Assembly: GCF_000632225.1 (NCBI RefSeq)
Contig: NZ_JFYV01000005.1
Location: forward strand, 42,841 to 106,840
Source of the DNA: Sphingomonas sp. RIT328
Lineage (GTDB): Bacteria > Pseudomonadota > Alphaproteobacteria > Sphingomonadales > Sphingomonadaceae
Direction of reading: 5' to 3'
Length of the DNA: 64,000 bases
The notes beneath the pieces were generated by a model. The model was not told the origin of the DNA. It ran no database searches and saw only the letters and a list, made by a program, of their open reading frames with translations. Below, piece after piece: positions 23,674-38,164 of the stretch. Position numbers and translations under genes: made by a program. Within the stretch, counting starts at the first letter, position 1; the number at the start of each line of letters is the position of its first letter.

Positions 23674-24582
23674 TTGGCCACCTTAGGTATGGCGCCCGCC
23701 GAGAAGCAGGCGATCGAGGATTTCCGCCGCGACGTCGTCGAACCGTCGATGACCAGCCTCGTCATCATCGATTTCTGGGCGGAATGGTGCGGGCCGTGCA
23801 AGGCGCTGGGACCGGTGCTGGAGAAGGTCGCCGCGGCCTATGCCGACAAGGGTGTCGTGCTCGCCAAGATCGACACCGACAAGAACCAGTTCATCGCCGC
23901 GCAATTCCAGATCAAGTCGATCCCCACCGTCTATGCGATGTTCCAGGGCCAGCTCGTCGCCGACCTGACCAGCGCGCGCACCGAATCGCAGTTGCGCGTC
24001 ATCCTCGACCAGTTGCTCAAGCAATTGCCGGTCACCGGCCCCGGCGCCGAGGCGGAGGCGGAGATCGAGCCGCTGATCGCGATGGGCGAGGAGGTGCTGG
24101 CGAGCGGCGATGCCGAGCGTGCGGTGGCGATCTTCGCGCAACTGATCGAGATGGCGCCGGAGAATCCGGCGGTGCTGTCGGGCCATATCCGCGCGCTGCT
24201 CGCCGCCGGCGACGGCGAGGCGGCGCAGGCGGCGATCGACGCGCTGCCCGCCGACATCAAGGATGCCGGCATCGACCGCGCCCGCGCGGCGCTGGCGCTG
24301 GCGCAGAGCGCGCCGCCGGCCGCCGACCATGCCGCGCTCGCCGCCGAGGTCGCGGCGCACCCGGACGATCACGAGCGCCGCTTCGCGCTCGCCAATGCGC
24401 AGATGGCGGCGGGGGATCGCGACGGCGCCGCGGATAATCTGCTGCATATCGTCGCCGCCGACCGCGGCTGGAACGAGGGCGCGGCGCGTCAGCAGCTGCT
24501 CAAGGTGTTCGAGGCGGTCGGACTGGAAGATCCCTGGGTCGCGGCGCAGCGTCGCCGCCTGTCCGCGATCCTGTTCGGATGA
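23674..24582 (+). CDS. cnoX: Co-chaperone thioredoxin family protein CnoX (YbbN-like)
   Basis: The protein has 302 residues from TTG 23674, chosen because AAGGAG sits seven bases upstream and the family N-terminus begins here. The N-terminal thioredoxin domain (residues ~10-120) has the active site WAEWCGPCK (Cys39, Cys42) and the cis-Pro in KSIPTVYAMFQG. The C-terminal ~180 residues form TPR-like helices. CnoX proteins protect clients from oxidation and hand them to GroEL; the CXXC form, as in Caulobacter, is redox active. First gene of a coupled operon with lonN and trm112. Confidence 0.9.
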   Translation: MATLGMAPAEKQAIEDFRRDVVEPSMTSLVIIDFWAEWCGPCKALGPVLEKVAAAYADKGVVLAKIDTDKNQFIAAQFQIKSIPTVYAMFQGQLVADLTSARTESQLRVILDQLLKQLPVTGPGAEAEAEIEPLIAMGEEVLASGDAERAVAIFAQLIEMAPENPAVLSGHIRALLAAGDGEAAQAAIDALPADIKDAGIDRARAALALAQSAPPAADHAALAAEVAAHPDDHERRFALANAQMAAGDRDGAADNLLHIVAADRGWNEGAARQQLLKVFEAVGLEDPWVAAQRRRLSAILFG

Positions 24583-25202
24583 GCGCGCCGGCGACCCTCG
24601 CCCGGCTGTCGATCTTCCCGCTGCCGGGGGCGTTGCTCTTCCCCGGCATGCACCTGCCGCTGCACATCTTCGAACCGCGCTACCGCGCGATGGTCAGCGA
24701 TGCGATGGCGCGCGACCGGCGCATCGGCATGATCCAGCCGATGCAGCAGGCGGGCGGCGACACGCTCTACGACATCGGCTGCGTCGGCAAGATCGCCGAG
24801 GTCGAGGCGCTGGACGACGGTCGGTACAATCTGGTGCTGGAGGGGATCGCGCTGTTCCGCGTCGTGCGCGAGCTCGACGTGACGACGCCGTTCCGCCAGA
24901 TCGAGGCGGAACTGCTGCCGCTGGTCGCGGACGACAGCCTGTCGCTCGGTCGGCGGTCCTCGCTGGAGATCGAATCGCGGCGGTTTGCCGAGGCGCATGG
25001 CTATAGCGTCGACTGGGAGGCGGTCGGCCGGCTCGACGACGAGAGCCTGGTCAACGGCATCGCACAGATCGCGCCGTTCGACGCGGCGGCGAAACAGGCG
25101 TTGCTCGAAGCGCCGGATATCGAGACGCGCGCCGAGCTGATCATCCAGCTGATGCAATTCTTCGGCCGGCACGACGGCGACGAGCGGGTGACGCTGCAAT
25201 GA
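24579..25202 (+). CDS. LON peptidase N-terminal (substrate-binding) domain protein
   Basis: This 207-residue protein matches the isolated Lon N-terminal domain: [66 protein letters not shown]. It has no ATPase or protease domain. Such stand-alone LonN proteins are widespread, but their job is not firmly known. It is joined to cnoX by ATGA (24579-24582) and to trm112 by ATGA (25199-25202), suggesting a shared proteostasis or translation-quality context. Confidence 0.88.
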   Translation: MSAPATLARLSIFPLPGALLFPGMHLPLHIFEPRYRAMVSDAMARDRRIGMIQPMQQAGGDTLYDIGCVGKIAEVEALDDGRYNLVLEGIALFRVVRELDVTTPFRQIEAELLPLVADDSLSLGRRSSLEIESRRFAEAHGYSVDWEAVGRLDDESLVNGIAQIAPFDAAAKQALLEAPDIETRAELIIQLMQFFGRHDGDERVTLQ

Positions 25203-25387
25203 GCGGCCTCGACCCCTGGCTGCTCGAACGGCTGGTCTGCCCGGTGACGCGCCAGCCGCTGCGCTATGACGAGGCCGCGCAGGAGCTGGTGTCGGAGGCG
25301 GCGGGGCTCGCCTATCCGATCCGCGACGGCGTGCCGGTGATGCTGCCCGACGAGGCGCGGCGGATCGATACGGGGTCTTCGGCGTAA
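25199..25387 (+). CDS. Trm112 family protein
   Basis: The 62-residue protein has the Trm112/YcaR fold signature: [26 protein letters not shown], then [20 protein letters not shown]. Eukaryotic and archaeal Trm112 activate methyltransferases. Only one of the four zinc-ligand cysteines of the classical form is present (CPVT), so this is a zinc-less type. Coupled to lonN by ATGA. Confidence 0.88.
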   Translation: MSGLDPWLLERLVCPVTRQPLRYDEAAQELVSEAAGLAYPIRDGVPVMLPDEARRIDTGSSA

Positions 25388-25492
25388 CGCTGCGGAGTGC
25401 GTTCGGACAGGTGGGCTTCGCCAGGCTCGGCCCGTTCGGTGGAGGGGGGCCTTCTCCTCAACGGTTCGCCCTCAGCGCGTCGATGGCTAACC

Positions 25493-25524
25493 GGCAGGCG
25501 CGCAGTCCCTGACGCGCGTCTGCC
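25493..25524. terminator. Imperfect hairpin between convergent trm112 and pccA
   Basis: GGCAGGCGCG (25493-25502) pairs with CGCGCGTCTGCC (25513-25524) with one bulge. It lies 9 bases beyond the pccA stop and could end transcription from either side. No strong T-run follows. Confidence 0.35.
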
Positions 25525-25533
25525 GATGACCCA

Positions 25534-27639
<2,106 letters not shown>

Positions 27640-27720
27640 TCGACTCTCCTGCTGTCCCGCCGCCGCGACCAAGTCGACGGCGGACGCGTCTCTCGTCCGG
27701 CCGGCTGCTGCCGTTGCCGC

Positions 27721-28728
27721 TTATTCCGCCGCTTGCGCCAATCGGCACTCCGCCGCCATCGGCGTCACGCCCAGCTTGGCGAACAGCGCCGCATCCTTGT
27801 CGTCGCCGGCATTGCCCGCGGTGAGCAACTTGTCGCCGGTGAAGATCGAATTGGCGCCCGCCATGAAGCAGAGCGCCTGGGCCGAGTCCGACATGCTCTC
27901 ACGGCCCGCCGACAGGCGCACCATGCTCGCCGGCATCGTGATCCGCGCCACCGCGACGGTGCGGACGAACTCAATCTCGTCGATCCTGGCGAGCGGCGTG
28001 TCCGCCAGCATGTCGCCGAGCACGGTGCCTTTCACCGGCACCAGCGCGTTGACCGGCACGCTGCCGGGATGCTCGGGCAGCGTCGCCAGCGCGTGGACGA
28101 AACCGACGCGATCCTCTCGCGTCTCGCCCATGCCGACGATGCCGCCGCAGCAGACGTTGATCCCGGCCGAGCGCACCGCGTCGAGCGTGTCGAGCCGCGC
28201 CTGGAAGGTGCGGGTGGTGATCACGTCGCCGTATCGCTCGGGCGAGGTGTCGATATTATGGTTGTAATAGTCGAGCCCCGCCGCCGCGAGCCGATCGGCC
28301 TGGTGCGGCTCGAGCATGCCGAGCGTCATGCAGGTCTCCATGCCCATGCCGCGCACGCCCTCGACCATCGCGACGATCGCGTCCATGTCGCGGTCCTTGG
28401 GATTGCGCCACGCCGCGCCCATGCAGAAGCGGGTCGAACCATTGTCCTTGGCCTGCGCCGCCGCCTGCAGCACCGCGCGCACGTCCATCAGCTTGGTCGC
28501 CTTGACGCCGCTTTCCGCGCTGACCGACTGCGAGCAATAGCCGCAATCCTCCGGGCAGCCGCCGGTCTTGATCGACAGCAACGTGGAGAGCTGCACCTGC
28601 CCGGGCGCGTGATGCGCGCGGTGGACGGTCTGCGCCCGCCACATCAGCTCGTCGAACGGCAGGTCGAACAGCGCCGCGATCTCGTCGCGCGTCCAGTCGT
28701 TGCGTACCGCGTTCGTCACTTCGTCCAC
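27721..28728 (-). CDS. bioB: Biotin synthase
   Basis: The protein has 335 residues from GTG 28728, with GAAGGGA seven to eight bases upstream; longer frames to 28890 add non-family sequence. The radical SAM motif is [11 protein letters not shown] (Cys58, 62, 65). Further family blocks are [45 protein letters not shown] and SAGRESMSD, with the Arg that ligates the 2Fe-2S cluster. It converts dethiobiotin to biotin. Its position between scpA and pccA ties cofactor supply to the biotin-dependent carboxylase; the other bio genes are not here. Confidence 0.95.
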   Translation of the reverse strand: MDEVTNAVRNDWTRDEIAALFDLPFDELMWRAQTVHRAHHAPGQVQLSTLLSIKTGGCPEDCGYCSQSVSAESGVKATKLMDVRAVLQAAAQAKDNGSTRFCMGAAWRNPKDRDMDAIVAMVEGVRGMGMETCMTLGMLEPHQADRLAAAGLDYYNHNIDTSPERYGDVITTRTFQARLDTLDAVRSAGINVCCGGIVGMGETREDRVGFVHALATLPEHPGSVPVNALVPVKGTVLGDMLADTPLARIDEIEFVRTVAVARITMPASMVRLSAGRESMSDSAQALCFMAGANSIFTGDKLLTAGNAGDDKDAALFAKLGVTPMAAECRLAQAAE

Positions 28729-28956
28729 GTCATTCCCTTCCACCTGCTGCGTCCGAGCGTCCGTCACCTTCGCAAGCCATTGCCGCTGCGCCATTGTCCG
28801 AGCGCTCCGCCCGCGCGTTCGCCACTCTCTAGCACGCATTGCGGGTCGCGAAACCGGCGCCACGCCCGCCGGCGCGTGCCGTCGCATCATGCGGCGCCGA
28901 GATAGCGCCGGTGTGGCGGCGGCGGATCATGTCCTCATGGCGGTCCGGGGCGCCCA

Positions 28957-31150
<2,194 letters not shown>

Positions 31151-31164
<14 letters not shown>

Positions 31165-31582
31165 CGGGCGTCTCCATCAATTCGATCAGCACGCCGCCCA
31201 TGTCCTTCGGATGGACGAAGACGATCGGCGTGCCATGCGCCCCGATCCGCGGGGCGCCGAGCACGCGCGCGCCCTTCGCGGTCAGCTCGGCGACCGCGGC
31301 ATGAATGTCGGCCACCTCGAAACAGAGGTGATGCTGGCCGCCGGCGGGATTGGCGCGCAGGAAACCGGCGATCGGCGAGGTATCGTCATACGGTTCGATC
31401 AGTTCGATCTGCGTATTGGGCGTATCGATGAAGCATACCTTCACGCCCTGCGCCGGCAGGTCGAACGGCTCGCCGATCACAGTGGCGCCGAGCAGATGGC
31501 GGTAGCTCTCGACCGCCCGCGCGATCGACGGCGTCGCGACGCCGACGTGGTTGAGGCGGCCGAGGGTCATCATGTCCGTCAA
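31151..31582 (-). CDS. mce: Methylmalonyl-CoA epimerase
   Basis: This 143-residue vicinal oxygen chelate protein shows [22 protein letters not shown] (metal His), [17 protein letters not shown] (His) and GGVLIELME (Glu), the three expected metal ligands. It epimerises (S)- to (R)-methylmalonyl-CoA, linking carboxylase to mutase. The start at 31582 overlaps the stop of the upstream coiled-coil ORF (ATGA). Confidence 0.94.
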
Positions 31583-31791
31583 TCCTCGATCCGCCGCTGC
31601 CGCGTCGCCATGACGGCGCCCTCGATCACGCCTTCGAGCCGGCTAATCCGATCGCGCAAGGTGGAAAGCGCATCCGTCAGGCCGTCGATGTCGCCCGCCA
31701 TGCGGCTGATCCGGCCATCGAGCTGGTCGAGGCGCGATTGCATCAGGATGACCTGCCGCAGCGCATTGAAGGCATCGCCTACCATGCTCAT
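31579..31791 (-). CDS. Small coiled-coil protein in the methylmalonyl-CoA operon
   Basis: The 70-residue protein is nearly all helix with heptad spacing of Leu/Ile/Met (LMQSRLDQLDGRISRMAGDIDGLTDALSTLRDRISRLEGVI). It resembles short coiled-coil oligomerisation proteins and I recognise no named family. It is translationally coupled on both sides: ATGA with the ribbon-helix-helix gene (31788-31791) and ATGA with mce (31579-31582). It may partner with the DNA-binding protein before it; that is inference from coupling and complementary helices. Confidence 0.7.
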   Translation of the reverse strand: MSMVGDAFNALRQVILMQSRLDQLDGRISRMAGDIDGLTDALSTLRDRISRLEGVIEGAVMATRQRRIED

Positions 31792-32075
31792 CGCCGGACC
31801 CCCATCTCACGCAGAAATCTGTCGACCCGGCTATGACTTGCGTCGAGTGTCGCGATCATGTGATCAATCGAAGCCGCCATTTTGGGAATGGCGTCATTGG
31901 CCTCCGCGACGAGCGCGGCCAGCTCCGCGTCTTCGACAGCCTCTGGACGGGACAGATATTCTACGGTCGCCTCGCGCACGACATGTCCCACGGACATGCC
32001 GTTGTCGCGCGCGAAGGCGTCGAGCGACGCCTTATGTTCGGGGGTGGTCAGAAAGGTCACGCGTTCGGTCTGCAT
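31788..32075 (-). CDS. Ribbon-helix-helix (CopG/Arc-like) protein
   Basis: The protein has 95 residues. The N-terminus fits a ribbon-helix-helix DNA-binding domain: beta strand TERVTFLTT, helix PEHKASLDAFARDNG, then MSVGHVVREATVEYLS. A helical, probably coiled-coil C-terminal half follows (AELAALVAEANDAIPKMAASIDHMIATLD). A good AAGGAG lies upstream. It opens the group RHH - coiled coil - mce - scpA, 44 bases after pccB. It could autoregulate the operon or be an antitoxin-like protein; no recognisable toxin follows. Confidence 0.72.
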   Translation of the reverse strand: MQTERVTFLTTPEHKASLDAFARDNGMSVGHVVREATVEYLSRPEAVEDAELAALVAEANDAIPKMAASIDHMIATLDASHSRVDRFLREMGVRR

Positions 32076-32088
32076 GCGACGTCTCCTT

Positions 32089-32107
32089 CACATGACCTTA
32101 TAATGTG
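32089..32107. promoter_or_regulatory. Inverted repeat before the ribbon-helix-helix gene
   Basis: CACAT-N9-ATGTG in the 44-base gap between pccB and the RHH gene, overlapping the ribosome-binding region of the latter. It is short, so it is only a candidate operator. Confidence 0.3.
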
Positions 32108-32119
32108 CAGGGAAAGGGC

Positions 32120-33646
<1,527 letters not shown>

Positions 33647-33697
33647 ACACTCTCCTGTTCGCGTCTTTGCCAGCCTAGCGCGCCGTCGCAACTGTGG

Positions 33698-33730
33698 TTT
33701 TGCAAAATTGCAATCGGCAGGTTTGCAAAC
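33698..33730. promoter_or_regulatory. Three TGCA-centred palindromes between pccB and the ScfR-like regulator
   Basis: TTTTGCAAAA (33698-33707), ATTGCAAT (33707-33714) and GTTTGCAAAC (33721-33730) lie in the 96-bp divergent gap. TTTGCAAA-type sites are known targets of the RamB/PrpR regulators in actinobacteria, the same family as the neighbouring regulator. The last palindrome ends 12 bases before the regulator start, so autoregulation and control of pccB are both plausible. Confidence 0.7.
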
Positions 33731-33742
33731 TAGGGAACGGGG

Positions 33743-35146
33743 ATGACCCGCCCGGCGCCCCGCCCCCGTTTGTTCGCCGGCGATCGCGTCCGCGCGCTGC
33801 GCGCCCGCCTCGCGCTCAGCCAGATGCAGCTCAGCCAGCGGATCGGTATCTCGACCAGCTACCTGTCGCAGATCGAGAGCGGCGACCGGCCGGTGACCGG
33901 CGGCGTGCTAGCCGCGCTGGCGCGGGCCTTTCCGCTCGACTGGGTCGACGTCGCGCCGGAGGACGACAGCGCGATGCTGGTCGGCGCGGTCGAGGCGGGG
34001 ACCGACCCCTCCGTGCCCGCCGCGCTGCTCGACGAGGCCGAGGTGGTCCGCGCGCTCCAGCAGCAGCCGGCGCTGGCGCGGCGGATGATCGCGCTCCACG
34101 CCGCCCTGCGCCGCTCGGAGGAACAGTTGCGCGTGCTCGACGATCGCGTCGATGCGCAGGCGACGCCGACGTTGCTTCCTTGGGAAGAGGTGCGCGACTG
34201 GTTCCAGGCGAGCGGCAATTACATCGATCCGCTCGACCGCTGCGCCGAGGCGCTCGCCGACGCCTTGCCGCAGGGCCGCGCGCTGATCGAGCGGCTGCAG
34301 GCCGCGCATGCGGTGCGGGTGATCGACGACGGCATCGCCGCGCCCTTGCGCGCCTATGACGCCGCGGCAGGCACGCTGACGATCGACGGCGCGCAGCCGA
34401 TCGAGACGCGGCATTTCCAGCTCGCGCATCAGCTGATCCGGCTCGAGGCGGCCGACCTGATCGAAGGGATCGTCGCCAGCGCGCCGCTGCGGTCGGAGGC
34501 GGCGCGCGAATTGCTGCGCGTCGGCCTCGCCAATTACGGCGCGGGGGCGCTGCTGATGCCCTATGCGCGCTTCCGCGCCGCGGCGCGCGCGGTCCGCCAT
34601 GATGTCGATGCGTTGCGGCGGCAGTTCGGCGTCAGCTTCGAACAGGTCTGTCACCGGCTGTCGACCCTGCAGCGGCCGGGCCTGCCTGGCGTGCCCTTCT
34701 ATTTCTGCCGGATCGACATGGCGGGCAATATCACCAAGCGGCATTCGGCGACGCGGCTGCAATTCGCGCAATATGGCGGCGCCTGCCCCTTGTGGGTGGC
34801 GCATGAGGCGGTGGCGATCTCCGACCGCATCCTCGTCCAGGTCGCCGAAATGCCCGATGGCGCGCGATACGTGTCGATGGCCAAGGGGCTGGTCAAGGCG
34901 ACGTCGAGCTACCGCCAGGTGCCGCGCCGCTATGCGGTGGTGCTGGGCTGCGAGATCGAACATGCGGCGAGCTTCGTTTATGGCGACGGGCTCGACCTTG
35001 CCGGCGCGGACGGCGCGACGCCGATCGGCCCGTCGTGCCGCATCTGCCCGCGCCGCGACTGCGACCAGCGCGCCTTTCCACCGGCCGGGCGCGCGCTGCT
35101 CGTCGATCCGGACCGGCGCGCGATCGTCCCCTATCGCTTCGAATGA
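33743..35146 (+). CDS. Short-chain fatty acyl transcriptional regulator, ScfR/PrpR/RamB family
   Basis: The 467-residue protein has an N-terminal XRE helix-turn-helix (residues ~12-70: [41 protein letters not shown]), then a middle IrrE/ImmA-like region ([42 protein letters not shown]) and the C-terminal DUF2083 domain with Cys pairs ([26 protein letters not shown]). In PrpR such Cys bind an Fe-S cluster and the protein senses acyl-CoA. Divergent from pccB, it is the likely regulator of the propionate genes. Confidence 0.9.
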   Translation: MTRPAPRPRLFAGDRVRALRARLALSQMQLSQRIGISTSYLSQIESGDRPVTGGVLAALARAFPLDWVDVAPEDDSAMLVGAVEAGTDPSVPAALLDEAEVVRALQQQPALARRMIALHAALRRSEEQLRVLDDRVDAQATPTLLPWEEVRDWFQASGNYIDPLDRCAEALADALPQGRALIERLQAAHAVRVIDDGIAAPLRAYDAAAGTLTIDGAQPIETRHFQLAHQLIRLEAADLIEGIVASAPLRSEAARELLRVGLANYGAGALLMPYARFRAAARAVRHDVDALRRQFGVSFEQVCHRLSTLQRPGLPGVPFYFCRIDMAGNITKRHSATRLQFAQYGGACPLWVAHEAVAISDRILVQVAEMPDGARYVSMAKGLVKATSSYRQVPRRYAVVLGCEIEHAASFVYGDGLDLAGADGATPIGPSCRICPRRDCDQRAFPPAGRALLVDPDRRAIVPYRFE

Positions 35147-36405
35147 GCGGCGCGCGCGACGATCCGGTCGGCGGCGATCTCGGCCGGGCGTTCGCGGCGC
35201 ACCTCGGTGGCGACGGCCGCGGCGCGTGCCGCCATCGACTGGTCGGCGAGCAGACGCGCCAGCATCGCCGCCGCGGCGCGGCCGTGGAACGCCGCCGGGC
35301 GCATCGTCGCGCCGATGCCGAGCCGGGCGACGCGGGCGCCATTGTCGAACTGATCGCCGAAGAAGGGCAGCACGAGCTGCGGCACGCCGGCGCGCATCGC
35401 CTGCCCGGTCGTGCCGATGCCGCCATGGTGGACGACCAGCGCGGCGCGCGCGAACAGCGCCGAATGCGGTGCATAGCCGAGCCGCAGCACCGCGCCCTCC
35501 TGCACTCGCGCCGCGCCGCCGGTGAGCAGCACCGCGCGCCGGCCGAGCGCGACGGCGGCGGCGGCGGCCTCGGCATAGAAGGTCCCCGGCGCGCGGACGA
35601 GGAACGAGCCGAGCGTGAAGACGATCGGCGGCGGCCCTGCGTCGAGGAAGGCGGCGAGCTGCGGATCGTCCGCTTCTTCGGCCCCGTCGTAGAGCGGAAA
35701 GCCGATCGCCTCGCTCGCCGGCGGCGCGTCGGGCTGCACCGGGGCGAGCAGAGGGGAGTAGCAGCAGAGGGTCGCGCATTGCGCCGGCACCGGATCGAAC
35801 ACCGGCGCGAGCTTGGCGGCGTCGAGGCCGTGCGCGCGGCGGACCCGGTCGACGGCGCCGCCATAGCGCAACCGCACCGCCCCTTTGACCGCGCCGATCA
35901 GCGCGCCGTTCCAGCCGCGGCCGAGGGGGCCGCGCGGCGTCGGGATCAGTGCCGCGCAATCGGGCGCCCGCGGCGGGTCCCAGGCGGAGAACAGCGCCAT
36001 CGGCTGGAGGTTGATCGCGACCAGCGGCAGCCGGCGCTTCTCGGCGATGATGCCGGCGGCGAGGGCGAACGGCGAGCCGACGACGATGTCCGCATCCGCC
36101 GCCAGACCGTCGAGCCGCGCGCTGCTGTCGACGAGCGAGGGCAGGATCACCGCATCGAGCACGAAGCGCCGCCGGGTGATGACCCGCCGCGCCGCGCTCG
36201 CCTCATCGATGCCGAGCCGCGCGCAGATGTCGGCGAAGCTCGGCAGGATCGCGTCCGCCGCCAGCCCGGCGGCCCGCACCGTCGCGACATGATCGGCGGG
36301 CACCGCGAGCTGCACCGCGACGCCGCGCGCCGCCAGCGCCCGCCCGATCGCGATAAAGGGGTAGAGATCGCCGAGCGATCCGATCGTCACCAGCACGGCC
36401 TTCAT
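35131..36405 (-). CDS. GT1-family (UDP-glucuronosyl/glucosyltransferase-like) glycosyltransferase
   Basis: The protein has 424 residues from ATG 36405. The N-terminus is MKAVLVTIGSLGDLYPFIAIGRAL, typical of GT-B lipid or antibiotic glycosyltransferases, and the C-terminal nucleotide-sugar motif is HHGGIGTTGQAMRAGVPQLV with FGDQFDNGARV. Such enzymes glycosylate hydrophobic acceptors such as sterols, carotenoids or macrolides; the acceptor here is unknown. The 3' end overlaps the regulator gene by 16 bases (convergent). It is divergent from the DUF72 gene. Confidence 0.87.
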   Translation of the reverse strand: MKAVLVTIGSLGDLYPFIAIGRALAARGVAVQLAVPADHVATVRAAGLAADAILPSFADICARLGIDEASAARRVITRRRFVLDAVILPSLVDSSARLDGLAADADIVVGSPFALAAGIIAEKRRLPLVAINLQPMALFSAWDPPRAPDCAALIPTPRGPLGRGWNGALIGAVKGAVRLRYGGAVDRVRRAHGLDAAKLAPVFDPVPAQCATLCCYSPLLAPVQPDAPPASEAIGFPLYDGAEEADDPQLAAFLDAGPPPIVFTLGSFLVRAPGTFYAEAAAAAVALGRRAVLLTGGAARVQEGAVLRLGYAPHSALFARAALVVHHGGIGTTGQAMRAGVPQLVLPFFGDQFDNGARVARLGIGATMRPAAFHGRAAAAMLARLLADQSMAARAAAVATEVRRERPAEIAADRIVARAAHSKR

Positions 36406-36439
36406 CGTCACGCCTGTGCCGCTCTGGTATGATGATGCC

Positions 36440-37231
36440 ATGACAGTGCGAATCGGCATCGGCGGCTGGACCTATGCGCCGTGGCGCGACAGCTTCTATC
36501 CCGCCAAATGGCCGCAGAAGCGCGAGCTCGATTATGCCGCGGCGCGCCTGACCGCGATCGAGATCAACGGCACCTATTATTCGAGCTTCAAGCCGGCGAG
36601 CTTTGCCGGCTGGGCGGCGGCGGTGCCGGACGGCTTCGTCTTCACGCTCAAGGCGTCGCGGTACTGCACCAACCGCAAGGTGCTGGCGGACGCGGGCGAA
36701 TCGATCGAACGCTTCGTCGGACAGGGGATTGTCGAGCTCGGCGACCGGCTCGGGCCGATCCTGTGGCAGTTCATGGCGACGAAGAGATTCGATTCCGACG
36801 ACATGGCGGCGTTCCTTGCCTTGCTGCCCGCCGCGCACGCCGGCGTGCCGCTGCGCCATGCGATCCAGGTGCGCCACGACAGCTTCGCCGATCCCGCCTT
36901 CATCGCCATGGCGCGCCAGGCGAAGGTCGCGATCGTCTATGCCGATTCGACCGATTATCCGGCGATCGCCGACGTCACCGGCGATTTCGTCTACGCCCGG
37001 CTCGAGGCGGCGGAGGAGGTGCATCCCGCCGGCTATAGCGACGCGGCGCTCGACGATTGGGCCGCGGCGGCGCGAGTGTGGGCCGCGGGCGGCCAGCCCG
37101 ACGGCCTGCCCTATGTGATCGCCGAACCACCGGCGAAGACGCCGCGCGAGACCTTCGTCTTCTTCATCAACGGTGCGAAGGTGCGGGCGCCGCACGGCGC
37201 GATGGCGCTGATCGACCGCATCGGGCGCTGA
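36440..37231 (+). CDS. DUF72 family protein (YecE-like)
   Basis: The 263-residue TIM-barrel-like protein has the DUF72 features RIGIGGWTYAPWRDSFYPAKWPQ, LTAIEINGTYYSSFKPASFAGWA, FVFTLKASRYCTN and GPILWQFMATKRF. The internal RHDSF and C-terminal VFFINGAKVRAP are also typical. Biochemical function is unknown for the family. The start at 36440 gives 34 bp to the divergent glycosyltransferase. Confidence 0.88.
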   Translation: MTVRIGIGGWTYAPWRDSFYPAKWPQKRELDYAAARLTAIEINGTYYSSFKPASFAGWAAAVPDGFVFTLKASRYCTNRKVLADAGESIERFVGQGIVELGDRLGPILWQFMATKRFDSDDMAAFLALLPAAHAGVPLRHAIQVRHDSFADPAFIAMARQAKVAIVYADSTDYPAIADVTGDFVYARLEAAEEVHPAGYSDAALDDWAAAARVWAAGGQPDGLPYVIAEPPAKTPRETFVFFINGAKVRAPHGAMALIDRIGR

Positions 37232-37234
37232 GGG

Positions 37235-38164
37235 TCACATCCCGACCGAGGTCGTCGCTTCCTCGTTCGCCAGTGCCTCGCTCGCCGCCGGCACGTCGGC
37301 CGGGGCGGCGGTGACGGTGGGCTTGGCCGGGGCGACGACCAGCGCGGCATTCTCGATCTGGTCGAGCGCATGGCGGGCATCGACGTAGCGATTCGCCGCC
37401 TGCATCCAATTGCCCGCATCGCCCGCCCCCGGCAGCCGCGCGACCTCGGCGCGTGCCGCCTCGACCTGGCCGCCTTCGAGCAGGCGACGTGCGCGGGCGA
37501 GGCGGTCGGCGGGGCGCGGCGACGGCGTTCCCGCCTTGCGCAGCACGACGAGGCTGCCGAGTTCGCGGCGCAGGCGCGCCCACCAATTGTCACCGCTCAC
37601 CGTCGCGATCTCGGACGCGATCGCATCGAGCCCCTGGCGGAGGTCTTCCAGCGTCACCGGCTGGCGTGCGGCGTCGATGACGGTGGCGACGGCGCGCGGC
37701 TGGGCGGTGCCGAAGCGGTTGCGGAGCTGCTCTTCGAGATAGCCGAGCCCGGTGCCGCGATCGAGCGCGCGGCGTGCCGCCACCGCCACCAGCAGCCCTT
37801 CGGCGCGCCCGGCCTGCACGCCGGCCGCGGCGGCGTCGCTGGTCACCGCCGCGGTCCGCGCCTCGAGCGCGGTCAGCTGGCCGGCGAGCGTCGCCTCGCG
37901 CGAGGCGAGTGCAGTGGGGTCGAGCGCCGCATTGGTCGCCTGGCCATTGGCGTTGAGCGGCTGTGCGGGATTGAAATTGGCGGGATCGGGCGCGGTGCGC
38001 TGACCGGTGGTCGTCACAGCCGTGCCGCCGAGCCAGCCGACGCGCTTCATCAGATAGCCGGTGAGCATCGCACCGGCGACGAAGGCGAGGGCGATGATCG
38101 CCAGGAACAGGCCGGTACGGGCGCCGCGCGGGGGCCTGGCGTCGATCGGCTCATAGTCGGTCAT
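37235..38164 (-). CDS. Mitofilin/HemX-like membrane protein downstream of hemD
   Basis: The 309-residue protein has one N-terminal membrane helix (residues ~17-40, LFLAIIALAFVAGAMLTGYLM), a Thr/Pro/Asn-rich linker, then helical, Ala-rich sequence (REATLAGQLTALEARTAAV) and a C-terminal helical domain (LARARRLLEGGQVEAARAEVARLP). Alphaproteobacterial mitofilin homologs (COG4223, relatives of mitochondrial Mic60) lie in exactly this place after hemC-hemD. The assignment rests on synteny and architecture rather than strong motif identity. Its ATG overlaps the hemD stop. Confidence 0.72.
   Translation of the reverse strand: MTDYEPIDARPPRGARTGLFLAIIALAFVAGAMLTGYLMKRVGWLGGTAVTTTGQRTAPDPANFNPAQPLNANGQATNAALDPTALASREATLAGQLTALEARTAAVTSDAAAAGVQAGRAEGLLVAVAARRALDRGTGLGYLEEQLRNRFGTAQPRAVATVIDAARQPVTLEDLRQGLDAIASEIATVSGDNWWARLRRELGSLVVLRKAGTPSPRPADRLARARRLLEGGQVEAARAEVARLPGAGDAGNWMQAANRYVDARHALDQIENAALVVAPAKPTVTAAPADVPAASEALANEEATTSVGM

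Noticed and set aside
31579..32075. Firm toxin-antitoxin assignment for the RHH/coiled-coil pair
   Set aside because: The second protein shows no RelE, PIN or other toxin fold, only a coiled coil, so only a putative regulatory pair is reported.
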